Origin: Chlorobiota bacterium
Lineage (GTDB): Bacteria > Bacteroidota > Bacteroidia > Bacteroidales > F082
Assembly (NCBI GenBank): GCA_013151215.1
Contig: JAADIS010000109.1
Location: 1-34,095 of the forward strand
DNA length: 34,095 nt
Direction: 5' to 3'
Below the pieces are notes generated by a model. The model searched no databases and was not told the origin of the DNA. It worked only from the letters and a program-made list of their open reading frames with translations. Positions 1 through 8,956 of the stretch are shown in pieces. The position numbers and the translations under genes are program-made. Numbering within the stretch: position 1 is the first letter of the stretch; each line of letters starts with the position of its first letter.

Positions 1-3000
1 CCGTCCCGTAAACCAGGTCGCCGTACGCATAGGTCCTGATGTCAGGGGCCGTCTGCGCGACGAAGCCGTCGTCGAGATATACGTAGTATCCCAGGATCGG
101 CGCGGAGCCGTTGTGGATCGAGACGTTGTCTATAGCCCAGCCCGATTCCCAGGCGTCCTGGTCGTCGGCGTGGAAGGCGAACCATATCTCGCCGTTGCCG
201 GCCGGTATGCCCGACAAGGGGCCGAGGTCTATCATGATAGGCGTCCATGCCGCGGCCGGGGCCATCTGCTGCAACAGCTCCCAGGTGGCGCCGCCGTCGG
301 TGGAGTACTCCACGCTGGCAAGCTGGCCGAAGTCACCTGTATAAAACGAATCGAAGTAAAGCGCGAATGTCTCGCTCTCCCTGAGGTCGAGCATAGGCGT
401 GATCAGAAGGTCCATGGAGCCGTCGTGGATACTCTCAATATCGGAGATCGCCGCCGCGAAATACGAGGAGGTCCCGTCCTCGTTCTGTGCGGGGATCACC
501 CAGTTGCCCTCGTAGGCGTTGGTCCTGTTCCATTCTGCCAGGCCAGGGTCAAGCGACGTCTTTGTCCAACCGGACGGGGGGAAGGCGCTGCCCTCGAAGT
601 CCTCCATCTGGATCTGCTCGATAAGGGCCTCGTCCCAGGTAGCGACAGAGGTCAGAGGGTCGACATATAAGTTGCGCGGCGGGAAGTTGTTCTCCTGTAG
701 CACGACGTCGAGGCTGTAGTCGTTGTATATTGGAACGCCCGCGAAGAACAGGTTCTGGTAGGCAACCTTGAATATGTTGATGTCGTAAACCCCGTCTATC
801 ACGCTGTCGAAGACAACGATGCCGTCGGCGCCGCTGACGCCGTACAACACGTCGTAGGGGTAGTTGTGGCCGACAAGCGTGACCTCCACGCCCGAGGGCT
901 CACCGCCGTCGCACTGGGTCGAGGTGACGGTGACCACGTTGTCCAGGCCGTGGGCTACTATGTTCGAGTAGGCCCATGGCGACTTGTCGCCGCTGTCGTA
1001 CTCGGCCTCAACGGCATAGGCGTAGAAGCCTGCCGGCTGGGCGCCGAACTGGGTGTCGTTCTTCGACAGCGTGCTCGAGCTCCCCACGGAGGTGGACGCC
1101 CCGTCGGCCGGGCCCTCGCCCGCGTCGGGGTCGAAGCCGTACATACGATATACATTGTATTTGTTCAGGTTGCGGGTTGCAGTTATATCGGAAACGATCT
1201 TTCCCGACTTAACAAATCCCGGAGCCAATTTAGGAAGATTGGTAGCAATATAAATTTCGCCCATGCCAATTGCTTTTGGGGGAATAATCCTTTGTGCATC
1301 GGCAGACATTGAAACACTGTTTGTTGGCCCACTGACATCCGCACGGATCATATAATCCTGATAAGGGGATGTAAACCAATCGCCTCCTGCTTGTTTAGCA
1401 TAAGAACGATAAACAATAGGGAAATCCGTATCTATTCCAATAGGTGCAACATTTGGTGCAACTCCCAGCTGCCACATTGCTATATAGAAATCGCCATCGT
1501 TGAACAAGGAATAAAATGAATCCTTAAAAGTAATCCAACCGAAGTTATCAACTGTAACAATAACTGAATCGAGAACAGTTCCCGGCATTCCGTTGGTTCC
1601 GTCGTCATCGATAACACCTACGGCTATTTCAGTTCCTAACCAGCTTCCGCCTTCAGGGAACATTCCGTCGCCGACATAAAGTTTACCACCTGTTACAGTA
1701 GCAGGATAACCTGCTGGGGTAAATTTAACCGCTACTGCACCACCAGGTTGAATCCAGGCAGCATATTCCTCTGCGGAATCGTCAGTATAAATAATCGTAT
1801 AAGGTCCTGCCGGGAGGTTCCAGCTTACAAGACATTGAGTATCTGCCTCGTTGGGATCGGCAAACACACCGCTGACGGGATAGGCTTCCTCGCACATCGT
1901 GGCGTCGACCGTGGTCGTGTTGCCCTCGGTAACTATTTGACCGGCAACAACGGCAGTCTGATATCCAAGCAGTGCAAATGTTACATCGTAGGTAGCAGCA
2001 TCAACATAAATTTCGTAATTTCCATATTGGTCTGATTCGGCATAGAATCTTGAAGTACCATTATCAGCCATTACAGTTACATTATCCATTCCAACACCTG
2101 TGTTACAATCAGTTACAGTACCAGCAATTATACCTGGCGTATAAACATTCATTGTATGTGTGATAATATGATCATTGTCGGGGGCCTGCTCGTTGGTCTG
2201 CAGGTGGATGTCCTGTGTGTGAGTGCCAACGGCATAGCCTGTGGCATCGTAGGTGAACCTTATGTCGATAGACTGACCCTCGTCAAGTGTTCCCGTTTGC
2301 GGGATGATACTTGTAATGAAGCCGAGGCTCGAAACGTCGGCGAACAGCACGCCCGGGGGGATGCTCTCGTTGCCCGACGAATATACCACGACGCCCTGGT
2401 CGTTCAAGGAGTTCTCGTTGGTCCATGAGCCCGGGGTGTAAACGGTCGATATCTCGTCGCCGTCAAGGACCGGGAAGGACCAGTATTCAGGGCCTGTTCC
2501 GTTGGCAAGTGTAATATTGTCAAGAACCATAGTTCCGTTCACGAAGACCGAAAGGGTCCCGCCGTTCCAGCCGTCGCCATAAGAATCTATAAGAGCCACC
2601 TGGAAGTTGCCGGCGAAGGGTATGCTCCATGAAAGGGAGCCCTGGCCGCAGTTTTCAATAGTCATCCAAGTGTCCTCGGTCTGGTCAATCATCACGTCCT
2701 CCTCGGGGGCGGCCGGTGTCCAGCATGCGGTCGGTATGAACCACTCGACGTCGTCGAACTGGGCAGTGGAAGTACCCTCGGAATAAACAGCGGCCACACT
2801 ATAAGTATAAATGCCATAATCAGGAAGGAAATCAAAATAAGTAAGGTCGTTGGTAATGCCTAATACAGCACCGTCGCGACGCACCTCAAAATATTGGAAG
2901 GTTACGTCGGGGTTAAAATCCCAAGTAAGCATACATTGCCCGGTAACTTGGTTTGTAACAACTGCTTTGAAGTTCTCAACAGCAACTAAAGGATCACCTG

Positions 3001-4222
3001 CAACGGTCATTGTCACAGGGATAACAACTTGTGCGGTTGGCAAAAAGTCGAGGACGACTTCAGCATTGACAACAGTGCCTGCGGCCAAACCTGAAGCATC
3101 GAAATTAACGCCCAAGTTAAAAGTACCGCCACCCGCAGCAATTTCACCTTCGGTATCTGAAAGGCTTAACCAACCATCTCCCGAAATAAAGTTGATGGAG
3201 GCGGTCCAATAAGAAGTACCGTCGCCGGTGTTCAGCATGCCGATATAATCGGTGAACCACTCGCCCGGGTTAAGGGTGTTCTCAAGCAGCAAGGGGCTGA
3301 TTGTTGGTGTCCCAAGATAAAAGTCATGGCTCAAAGTACCGCCAAGAGGGACATCGAGGGTAGCCATTTCCGGGCTATAACCATCAGCAGTAGCAATTAC
3401 ATCATAAGTGCCAAGCTCCAGGTCGGCAAGCAGGTAATAACCAGTAGCATCAGTTGAAACACCAGTAACGCCTTCGATTTGAACGTTGGCTCCCTGAATA
3501 GGGGTGCCATCAGTTGAATAAACATATCCGTCAATATTTCCTGTCTGAACAGAATTGACTTCAACATTATCGATTTGAACCCACCAATCCCAATTTTGGC
3601 CACCGTTGGTGTACCAAAATTCTATATAAACCTGTGACGGATCGGTATAAACCGATGGATCGATAACCAATTGACGATGCACGCCACCATGAAGGCCGCC
3701 CTCATCATCGACATTTGTATAGTCCACCTGCTCCTCGAAGCTTGCGGCATCAGTGCCGCCGGAATAAATTTTCACGGCAAATTCATCCCTACTGGCCAAG
3801 TCCTGGAAATTCCTGTCGTAGTCGATGGTAACAACAGATTCCCCGGACAAGTCCATGGCGGATGTAAATAGGCCGACATTGAATTCAACACTGCCACCGG
3901 CAGCATCGCTATTGGCTTCGGCAAAATCACCTACGCTATTTGTAAACGGCGTGTTACCAATAGTCCATAAACCGGTTCCGGAATAGAGGGTTTGGGTCCA
4001 AGTAGCAGGAATCCCTGCATCAAAACCTTCGAAAAACACTAAGGCACGAGTGCCTGTATATTGTCGTTGGTCGTCTTGCTTTTGCACAACTGTTTTCTGC
4101 ACAGTATGTGCTTTGTCATAAGCGGTCTTCCACTCATGACTGTTGGGCGCATTGGATTGCGCCATCATGATCCCCGACAAGGCATACGCCGCCAAGGATA
4201 CGAAAAGTATAAACTTTTTCAT
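1..4222 (-). CDS. Large multidomain secreted surface protein, probable T9SS cargo (3' end outside window)
   Basis: The minus strand is open from an ATG at 4222 to the left edge, giving 1407 residues with no stop, so the C-terminus is missing. It begins with a signal peptide (MKKFILFVSLAAYALSG, cleavage near AQS at 21-23). Visible modules, with rough residues: a choice-of-anchor J-like domain opening with FFEGFDAG (63-220); a carboxypeptidase-regulatory-like beta-sandwich (226-300); a segment with the DSYGDGWNG motif (about 540); a second regulatory-like module (695-765); an FnIII-like stretch (1010-1090); a third regulatory-like module (1099-1160); and a second choice-of-anchor J domain opening MEDFEGSAFPPSGW (1206-1370). 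Such architectures are typical of T9SS-exported adhesins or peptidase-associated proteins, but the sorting domain would lie off the edge, so export by T9SS is inferred. No catalytic domain is visible in this part. Base composition switches abruptly several times along the gene. It lies downstream of a beta-helix cargo gene and has its own candidate promoter. Confidence 0.85.
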   Translation of the reverse strand, partial: MKKFILFVSLAAYALSGIMMAQSNAPNSHEWKTAYDKAHTVQKTVVQKQDDQRQYTGTRALVFFEGFDAGIPATWTQTLYSGTGLWTIGNTPFTNSVGDFAEANSDAAGGSVEFNVGLFTSAMDLSGESVVTIDYDRNFQDLASRDEFAVKIYSGGTDAASFEEQVDYTNVDDEGGLHGGVHRQLVIDPSVYTDPSQVYIEFWYTNGGQNWDWWVQIDNVEVNSVQTGNIDGYVYSTDGTPIQGANVQIEGVTGVSTDATGYYLLADLELGTYDVIATADGYSPEMATLDVPLGGTLSHDFYLGTPTISPLLLENTLNPGEWFTDYIGMLNTGDGTSYWTASINFISGDGWLSLSDTEGEIAAGGGTFNLGVNFDASGLAAGTVVNAEVVLDFLPTAQVVIPVTMTVAGDPLVAVENFKAVVTNQVTGQCMLTWDFNPDVTFQYFEVRRDGAVLGITNDLTYFDFLPDYGIYTYSVAAVYSEGTSTAQFDDVEWFIPTACWTPAAPEEDVMIDQTEDTWMTIENCGQGSLSWSIPFAGNFQVALIDSYGDGWNGGTLSVFVNGTMVLDNITLANGTGPEYWSFPVLDGDEISTVYTPGSWTNENSLNDQGVVVYSSGNESIPPGVLFADVSSLGFITSIIPQTGTLDEGQSIDIRFTYDATGYAVGTHTQDIHLQTNEQAPDNDHIITHTMNVYTPGIIAGTVTDCNTGVGMDNVTVMADNGTSRFYAESDQYGNYEIYVDAATYDVTFALLGYQTAVVAGQIVTEGNTTTVDATMCEEAYPVSGVFADPNEADTQCLVSWNLPAGPYTIIYTDDSAEEYAAWIQPGGAVAVKFTPAGYPATVTGGKLYVGDGMFPEGGSWLGTEIAVGVIDDDGTNGMPGTVLDSVIVTVDNFGWITFKDSFYSLFNDGDFYIAMWQLGVAPNVAPIGIDTDFPIVYRSYAKQAGGDWFTSPYQDYMIRADVSGPTNSVSMSADAQRIIPPKAIGMGEIYIATNLPKLAPGFVKSGKIVSDITATRNLNKYNVYRMYGFDPDAGEGPADGASTSVGSSSTLSKNDTQFGAQPAGFYAYAVEAEYDSGDKSPWAYSNIVAHGLDNVVTVTSTQCDGGEPSGVEVTLVGHNYPYDVLYGVSGADGIVVFDSVIDGVYDINIFKVAYQNLFFAGVPIYNDYSLDVVLQENNFPPRNLYVDPLTSVATWDEALIEQIQMEDFEGSAFPPSGWTKTSLDPGLAEWNRTNAYEGNWVIPAQNEDGTSSYFAAAISDIESIHDGSMDLLITPMLDLRESETFALYFDSFYTGDFGQLASVEYSTDGGATWELLQQMAPAAAWTPIMIDLGPLSGIPAGNGEIWFAFHADDQDAWESGWAIDNVSIHNGSAPILGYYVYLDDGFVAQTAPDIRTYAYGDLVYGT

Positions 4223-4389
4223 ACTAAAAAAAATAATGGTTAAAAAATATATAAATTATAATAAAATAATCTTCAAACTAATCAGACAAAATTCTATATA
4301 AAAAGGTTTTATTCCAAGAAAAATTAAAATAGGCTTAGTTAGTATAGAACAGTTAAATATTTTCTCTTTTTCATAGAATTTCAGCCGAA

Positions 4390-4420
4390 CAAAATTATCA
4401 ATTCAGATGAACAAAACAAA
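4390..4420 (-). promoter_or_regulatory. Bacteroidota-type promoter for the large surface protein gene
   Basis: Read on the minus strand, TTTG (4420-4417) is followed by a 19-nt spacer and TAATTTTG (4397-4390). This matches both boxes of the Bacteroidota housekeeping consensus with the usual spacing. Transcription would start near 4385 and leave an AT-rich 5' leader of about 160 nt before the ATG at 4222. No strong hairpin is visible in the leader. Confidence 0.6.
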
Positions 4421-4466
4421 GGAAAACCAAAGAATTTTGAAGTTTTTTTTGTTAAATATCAATAAA

Positions 4467-7400
4467 TTATTTTTTAAGGAAACGAAAAGGGACAATTATA
4501 TTCCCGGAAATGATTTTACCTACGTATAATCCTGGTTTCAAGGTTCTTATGTCAATGACGGAAGAACTGCTATAATCAAAGTATTGTTGTTCGCTTTTAA
4601 CAATAACACCCTCGGGATTATATATTTGCACCTTATAGTGCGAATTTATGAACCCATCATAAAAAACATTCAAAAAATCATCGGCGGGGTTAGGGAAAAC
4701 CTGTGCCGAAAACGTCGAATTATTTATGTTAATTTTTTTAAACCCTATTCTGTTTTGGGTAATTTCCAGTATTAAACCGTTCTCGTTCTTGTGTTCGGGC
4801 GACAGAAAAACCAGGGGCGAGGCAGAAGAATAATATGAGGCTTTTTCGGCTTTTACTATAAAATACCCAAAAGGCAGGTTTTTAAACGAGAAATCGCCCT
4901 TATAATCCGTGAGCGAATAATCGAGTATTTTACTGCCGTCGCGGTTGTATAAGAACACTGTTATATTCGATAGACCTTCGCTGCAATTTATGCCATAATC
5001 ATAATCGAACCATGGCGCACAAAAAATCTCAGGATTATAATATTCCTGGCCGGGATTGCTTAAGTGTCCTGAAATGGAACCCTCGCCGGAAGGAAGCACG
5101 AAATCAACGGTTTTTAGTTGGATATCGACATCGAAGACATCGGCATCAACATTAATTTTATGCGATTCCTGCCAATTGATTTTGTTGGCATAATATATGG
5201 GGACTAGGTTCTCGAAATTATTTGTGTCGGGAATAGCGTACAAATAATACGATCCGCCTCTAAGTATCTGGAATTCAAAGTCTCCATCGGCTTCTACTAT
5301 TTGCATCTGATAAGCTTTAGCATTTGAGTCCTCTTCCCTTATTGCCAATACCACGCCAGGATAAGGATCACGTGAATCGTCCATAAGCCTTCCCTCTACC
5401 GAAAAGTGCGATTCGATGGTAAGCTTCAGGCTATCGGACTCTATTCCACATTGCGAATAGGCGGTTAGCCACAATATTACCCCGCCATTTTCATTATCCG
5501 ACACACCTGGTGTATAAACGGCATTTATTATAGAATCGTTATTGAAGGCCCCATCACCGGAACTAAACCATCTTATGCTATCATAGTTCTCGGCCACAGA
5601 GTTAACTATCTGATAATCTTCGTCTCGAAGAATTATAGTGTCGGCTCCGGCAAATACGAGCGGATAATTGAGTATGTTGATCATAAAACTATCCTGATAA
5701 GAAACACCATCAGAACTGACAAATATGGTGAGCTTTACGGTTCCGTTCCCGAAATCGCCGTTACCGGGAAAATAAACGGGCGAAACTATATTTTGATCAC
5801 TAAAATATCCATCGCCGTCGGTTTCCCATACCAAGCCTTGATAACCAAATGGCACAGTACTGTTATTTATTGAAAAAGCCGTTATATCGCTGCATATCGT
5901 AGTGTCGTTTCCTGCATAAGGAAAGGCGACGGCAAAAGCGAAAGGGCTTTCGTTGCCGCTTAACTGCGGATCGGAGGTTTCGGTAGTGTCAAGAGCAGTT
6001 ACCGCAATAGTGTCGCTTATACCAAAGGTCTCACCAAGGAAGAAAATCGTATCCGTTATTTCTTCGATGCCGCCGCTGCTAAAGCTATAATCATCAAAAG
6101 TGCCATAATATAGCTTATAGGATTTTAGGTCAGGTTCGGGATTTTTTCGCCACGACACCCTAATTCTTTGCCCAATCAACTGTTTCACAACCTTATATGG
6201 GGGCGACACGGGATTTGTTTCAGATAAGTTTTGCAGAAATGGGTTAAAAAACAATTCCCCCAAGCTTGGATCCTTATATTTATCGTAGATGAGTTTTCTT
6301 ATTTCCTGTACATATTTGCTCTGCCAATAATTGTTTGCTATCGACATGTCGGTATCAAGATAATTAATAACGATATTCTCCTTCCCGCCATAGTTAAGCA
6401 GGTTGTTGTAATTAACAAGGTTCCCCTGGGTTTCCCTTATGCCGAAATATTCACCTGGGATTTCGGATATAGTATTGTTGACATAAGCATTTGATACCGA
6501 GCCCTGGCCAATTACTATTGCCCTATTGTTTTGATAAAAACTATTTTGGTATATCTGACAGTTTATGCCATGATTATAGGTAAACAAGGCGATATTGTTA
6601 TCCCAAAATATATTGTTTCTCACAATGGTCGAGTCATAATCAAGGTAGATCCCAAACCCGACTTCGGATCCGTTATGGATGAAGATATTTTCGGAGATAA
6701 TATTTCCGGAATTGACGTTTTCGCCCTTATTAACAATCCATATCCCATTATTTGCAGAGCTTAAAATATTTCTTTCGATAAGGTTGCTTCTCACAATGCC
6801 ACCCGTTTCCCTGTAAACATAAATATTTTGGTTTTGGTTTTTCAAGATATTATCCCTGATAACATTATAGGACGACCTATCAAAAACTCGTGCCGATATT
6901 TCTATTCCATCATAATTATCGATAATCTTACAGTTGTTGACCATGTTATTGCTGCCTCCAACTATTTGCAGCCCGATGTTTTGACAGTTAAACAAAATTG
7001 AGTTTTGGATCGTGACATTCTTGGCGTTTTGCAGCAAGATAGCAGTTTCGGCATTACCGACACTCGCATATTTAATTAAAACCGTGTTTTCGTCATTTTG
7101 GTTTTTTATTTCAATTCCTTTCCACTTCCAGCTATGGCCGGGGAAAGTATAGTTCGGATAAAAAACAATGGTGTCGGATTGGTTACCGTTGACTATAAAG
7201 TTTCCCTGCTCGATAATAATCCCCCTGCCGAATTCGATTTTGACATTCACCCCTGCTTCGATGTAGAGGGTGATGTTGTTTGTAACAATCAAATCCTGGG
7301 TTACGATATAAGTATTGTTGCTTGTCCAGATCTGGTCCTCGGCAACGATGCCCCCAACATAAATATCTTCTGAAAAGGAAGCAATATGGAATAGCATAAA

Positions 7401-7472
7401 AAAAATAGTGATCGTTATCCTGAAAGTCAACGATTTACTATTGATATTCCTATTCGATTGCATTTTGTTCAT
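4467..7472 (-). CDS. Beta-helix surface protein with T9SS type A sorting domain
   Basis: A 1001-residue secreted protein. A signal peptide lies near residues 15-34 (ITIFFMLFHIASFSED). Residues about 45-400 are rich in short asparagine and isoleucine/valine rungs such as NVTIQNSILFNCQNIGLQIV, the pattern of right-handed parallel beta-helices (PbH1/NosD-like). Next come an FnIII-like segment (about 425-510), two tandem related Ig/PKD-like modules (about 520-690, each starting with an AG-D-T signature), two carboxypeptidase-regulatory-like sandwiches (about 695-780 and 795-905), and a C-terminal T9SS sorting domain (about 925-1001) with FPNPADDFLNV and LKPGLYVGKI motifs. It would be exported through the SprA translocon and attached to or released from the surface. 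It may bind or cleave polysaccharide, but no catalytic residues can be assigned. It starts 17 nt after the STN gene stop, so it is probably co-transcribed with it. Met4 is an alternative start. Confidence 0.9.
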   Translation of the reverse strand: MNKMQSNRNINSKSLTFRITITIFFMLFHIASFSEDIYVGGIVAEDQIWTSNNTYIVTQDLIVTNNITLYIEAGVNVKIEFGRGIIIEQGNFIVNGNQSDTIVFYPNYTFPGHSWKWKGIEIKNQNDENTVLIKYASVGNAETAILLQNAKNVTIQNSILFNCQNIGLQIVGGSNNMVNNCKIIDNYDGIEISARVFDRSSYNVIRDNILKNQNQNIYVYRETGGIVRSNLIERNILSSANNGIWIVNKGENVNSGNIISENIFIHNGSEVGFGIYLDYDSTIVRNNIFWDNNIALFTYNHGINCQIYQNSFYQNNRAIVIGQGSVSNAYVNNTISEIPGEYFGIRETQGNLVNYNNLLNYGGKENIVINYLDTDMSIANNYWQSKYVQEIRKLIYDKYKDPSLGELFFNPFLQNLSETNPVSPPYKVVKQLIGQRIRVSWRKNPEPDLKSYKLYYGTFDDYSFSSGGIEEITDTIFFLGETFGISDTIAVTALDTTETSDPQLSGNESPFAFAVAFPYAGNDTTICSDITAFSINNSTVPFGYQGLVWETDGDGYFSDQNIVSPVYFPGNGDFGNGTVKLTIFVSSDGVSYQDSFMINILNYPLVFAGADTIILRDEDYQIVNSVAENYDSIRWFSSGDGAFNNDSIINAVYTPGVSDNENGGVILWLTAYSQCGIESDSLKLTIESHFSVEGRLMDDSRDPYPGVVLAIREEDSNAKAYQMQIVEADGDFEFQILRGGSYYLYAIPDTNNFENLVPIYYANKINWQESHKINVDADVFDVDIQLKTVDFVLPSGEGSISGHLSNPGQEYYNPEIFCAPWFDYDYGINCSEGLSNITVFLYNRDGSKILDYSLTDYKGDFSFKNLPFGYFIVKAEKASYYSSASPLVFLSPEHKNENGLILEITQNRIGFKKININNSTFSAQVFPNPADDFLNVFYDGFINSHYKVQIYNPEGVIVKSEQQYFDYSSSSVIDIRTLKPGLYVGKIISGNIIVPFRFLKK

Positions 7473-7489
7473 GAATAAACACCCTGATT

Positions 7490-8833
7490 TTAAAAATAAT
7501 ATGCTAGTCCGAGCTTTAACCCAAGCCCCTTGAGCTTGTTATTGACGGGATAGCTTGAAACAACATCATTAAAGCCTTGGAAATAATAAAACTCGGATTT
7601 AAAATCCATTGTCTTGGATAGTTGGTATTTCATGCCCAGGTTTACCAGGCCCGAAAACACGGTATTGTTAAAGTTCAGGCCGGCAAAGTCAACGCCCTCG
7701 GGCTGATTTTCGCCATCGGGAACAGCAAGACCCGATTTATAGATCAAAATGCCCGTTTGTAAACCAAGGCCGGCAAATATTCTTGTTTTTTTGGAAACAT
7801 AAAAATCATAAGTAGCCTTAACGCTGATGTCGATAAACCCAACCCTGTTGTTGACATTATAGCTATATTGCTTGTCATCAACTGGAAGCCATGTAGAATC
7901 GGTAACATAATACCAGGTAGTATCGATATCGGAAACGGTATAATATTCGTCGATGGTATCGGTCCGGAAAAACCCACCTTCGGTAACGAGATAGGTATTA
8001 TTGAACTTCTCTGCAAAATGGCTCAATTTAACAGTTGCAGAGATATTTATTCTGTCGAGTATTTTACTGAAATCGGCACCAATAGCAAAACTGCGGACTG
8101 TTAGCGGACTGTTTTCCCTGCTCAAGGAAAAAGAAGAAGCAACAGGGGCCATAAAAATTTCGGCCGACCAACCGTTTTGCCTAGGAATATGAGTGCTTAT
8201 CAAGTCGCTGGTTTTTTGTTTTGTTTTTTTTGGTTTCTTTTGTTTTTTCTTTTTCAGGAAAACCGTATCGATAATTGTCACTGTGTCGGTTTCAACGAGC
8301 AATATCGTATCGGTTTTTAGCCGGTAAATAGTATCCCTGATAAAAAGCGTATCGGTAAGCGGCAACTTGAAAATGGTCTCGGCATCAGGAACCGTGTCCC
8401 TTAAAGTCAATTGCCCGCTGGTTATTTGTTCGGGCAGAGGGTTGTTTTCCGGCGAAGCGGGAAGTTGGTAAACAACAATAAGGTTCCCAACTTTTTTAAA
8501 ACTCAATTTGGTGTCCGACAGTATCTCCTTATATATTTCTTCGGGATATTTGTCCTCAAGCCTAATTGAAATCTTTTCGTCAAGCAATTCGTTTCCTGCA
8601 TCGTACGATATGTTATAACCGCATTTGCTCGACAATTTGTACAGGGTGGCGGATAAGGTTTGATTTTCGACGGAAAAATCCATTGTTGCATTTTGGCCGT
8701 TTTGCCCAAGCACGATGCTCGTCCTGCAATTAAGCAGCATCAACATCAACAACACCAATGTTTTAACAGGAACTCTCGAAGGCGAAAACCCTCTTTCCGG
8801 GAATACGTAATCTTGTTTTAAATTAAATCGCAT
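7490..8833 (-). CDS. STN-domain periplasmic sensor fused to a small outer-membrane beta-barrel-like domain
   Basis: A 447-residue envelope protein. The start is taken at the ATG at 8833; a TTG precedes it by one codon. A basic N-region of about 24 residues leads to a signal peptide core (TLVLLMLMLL). Residues 51-124 form an STN (secretin/TonB N-terminal short) domain, the module that contacts FecR in TonB-dependent transducers. Residues 146-192 are a linker of alternating hydrophobic and Asp-Thr pairs (DTLFIRDTIY type), followed by a lysine-rich patch (193-207). Residues 221-447 show amphipathic beta-strands ending in an aromatic C-terminus (GLKLGLAYYF), as in outer-membrane barrels. No TonB plug domain or SusC signature is present and the protein is far too short for a TonB-dependent transporter. 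Position between fecR and a T9SS cargo gene suggests it relays an outer-membrane signal to FecR. The STN call is firm; the barrel call is moderate. Confidence 0.85.
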   Translation of the reverse strand: MRFNLKQDYVFPERGFSPSRVPVKTLVLLMLMLLNCRTSIVLGQNGQNATMDFSVENQTLSATLYKLSSKCGYNISYDAGNELLDEKISIRLEDKYPEEIYKEILSDTKLSFKKVGNLIVVYQLPASPENNPLPEQITSGQLTLRDTVPDAETIFKLPLTDTLFIRDTIYRLKTDTILLVETDTVTIIDTVFLKKKKQKKPKKTKQKTSDLISTHIPRQNGWSAEIFMAPVASSFSLSRENSPLTVRSFAIGADFSKILDRINISATVKLSHFAEKFNNTYLVTEGGFFRTDTIDEYYTVSDIDTTWYYVTDSTWLPVDDKQYSYNVNNRVGFIDISVKATYDFYVSKKTRIFAGLGLQTGILIYKSGLAVPDGENQPEGVDFAGLNFNNTVFSGLVNLGMKYQLSKTMDFKSEFYYFQGFNDVVSSYPVNNKLKGLGLKLGLAYYF

Positions 8834-8956
8834 CAATTAAAATTCAGGATTTATTTCCAGATGCTAAAATAAACAAAACTCACGAAAACTTTGATATAAT
8901 TAAATAATAAATAAGGAAAAAACGTAAATTAAATGATAAAACCTAAAAAGGAAAAA

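Noticed and set aside
113-1312. Open plus-strand frames opposite the large surface protein (for example 113-670 and 866-1312)
   Set aside because: The minus strand is open through the whole region with recognisable domains. The plus-strand frames are by-products of GC-rich third positions and encode Arg/Gly-rich low-information sequence.
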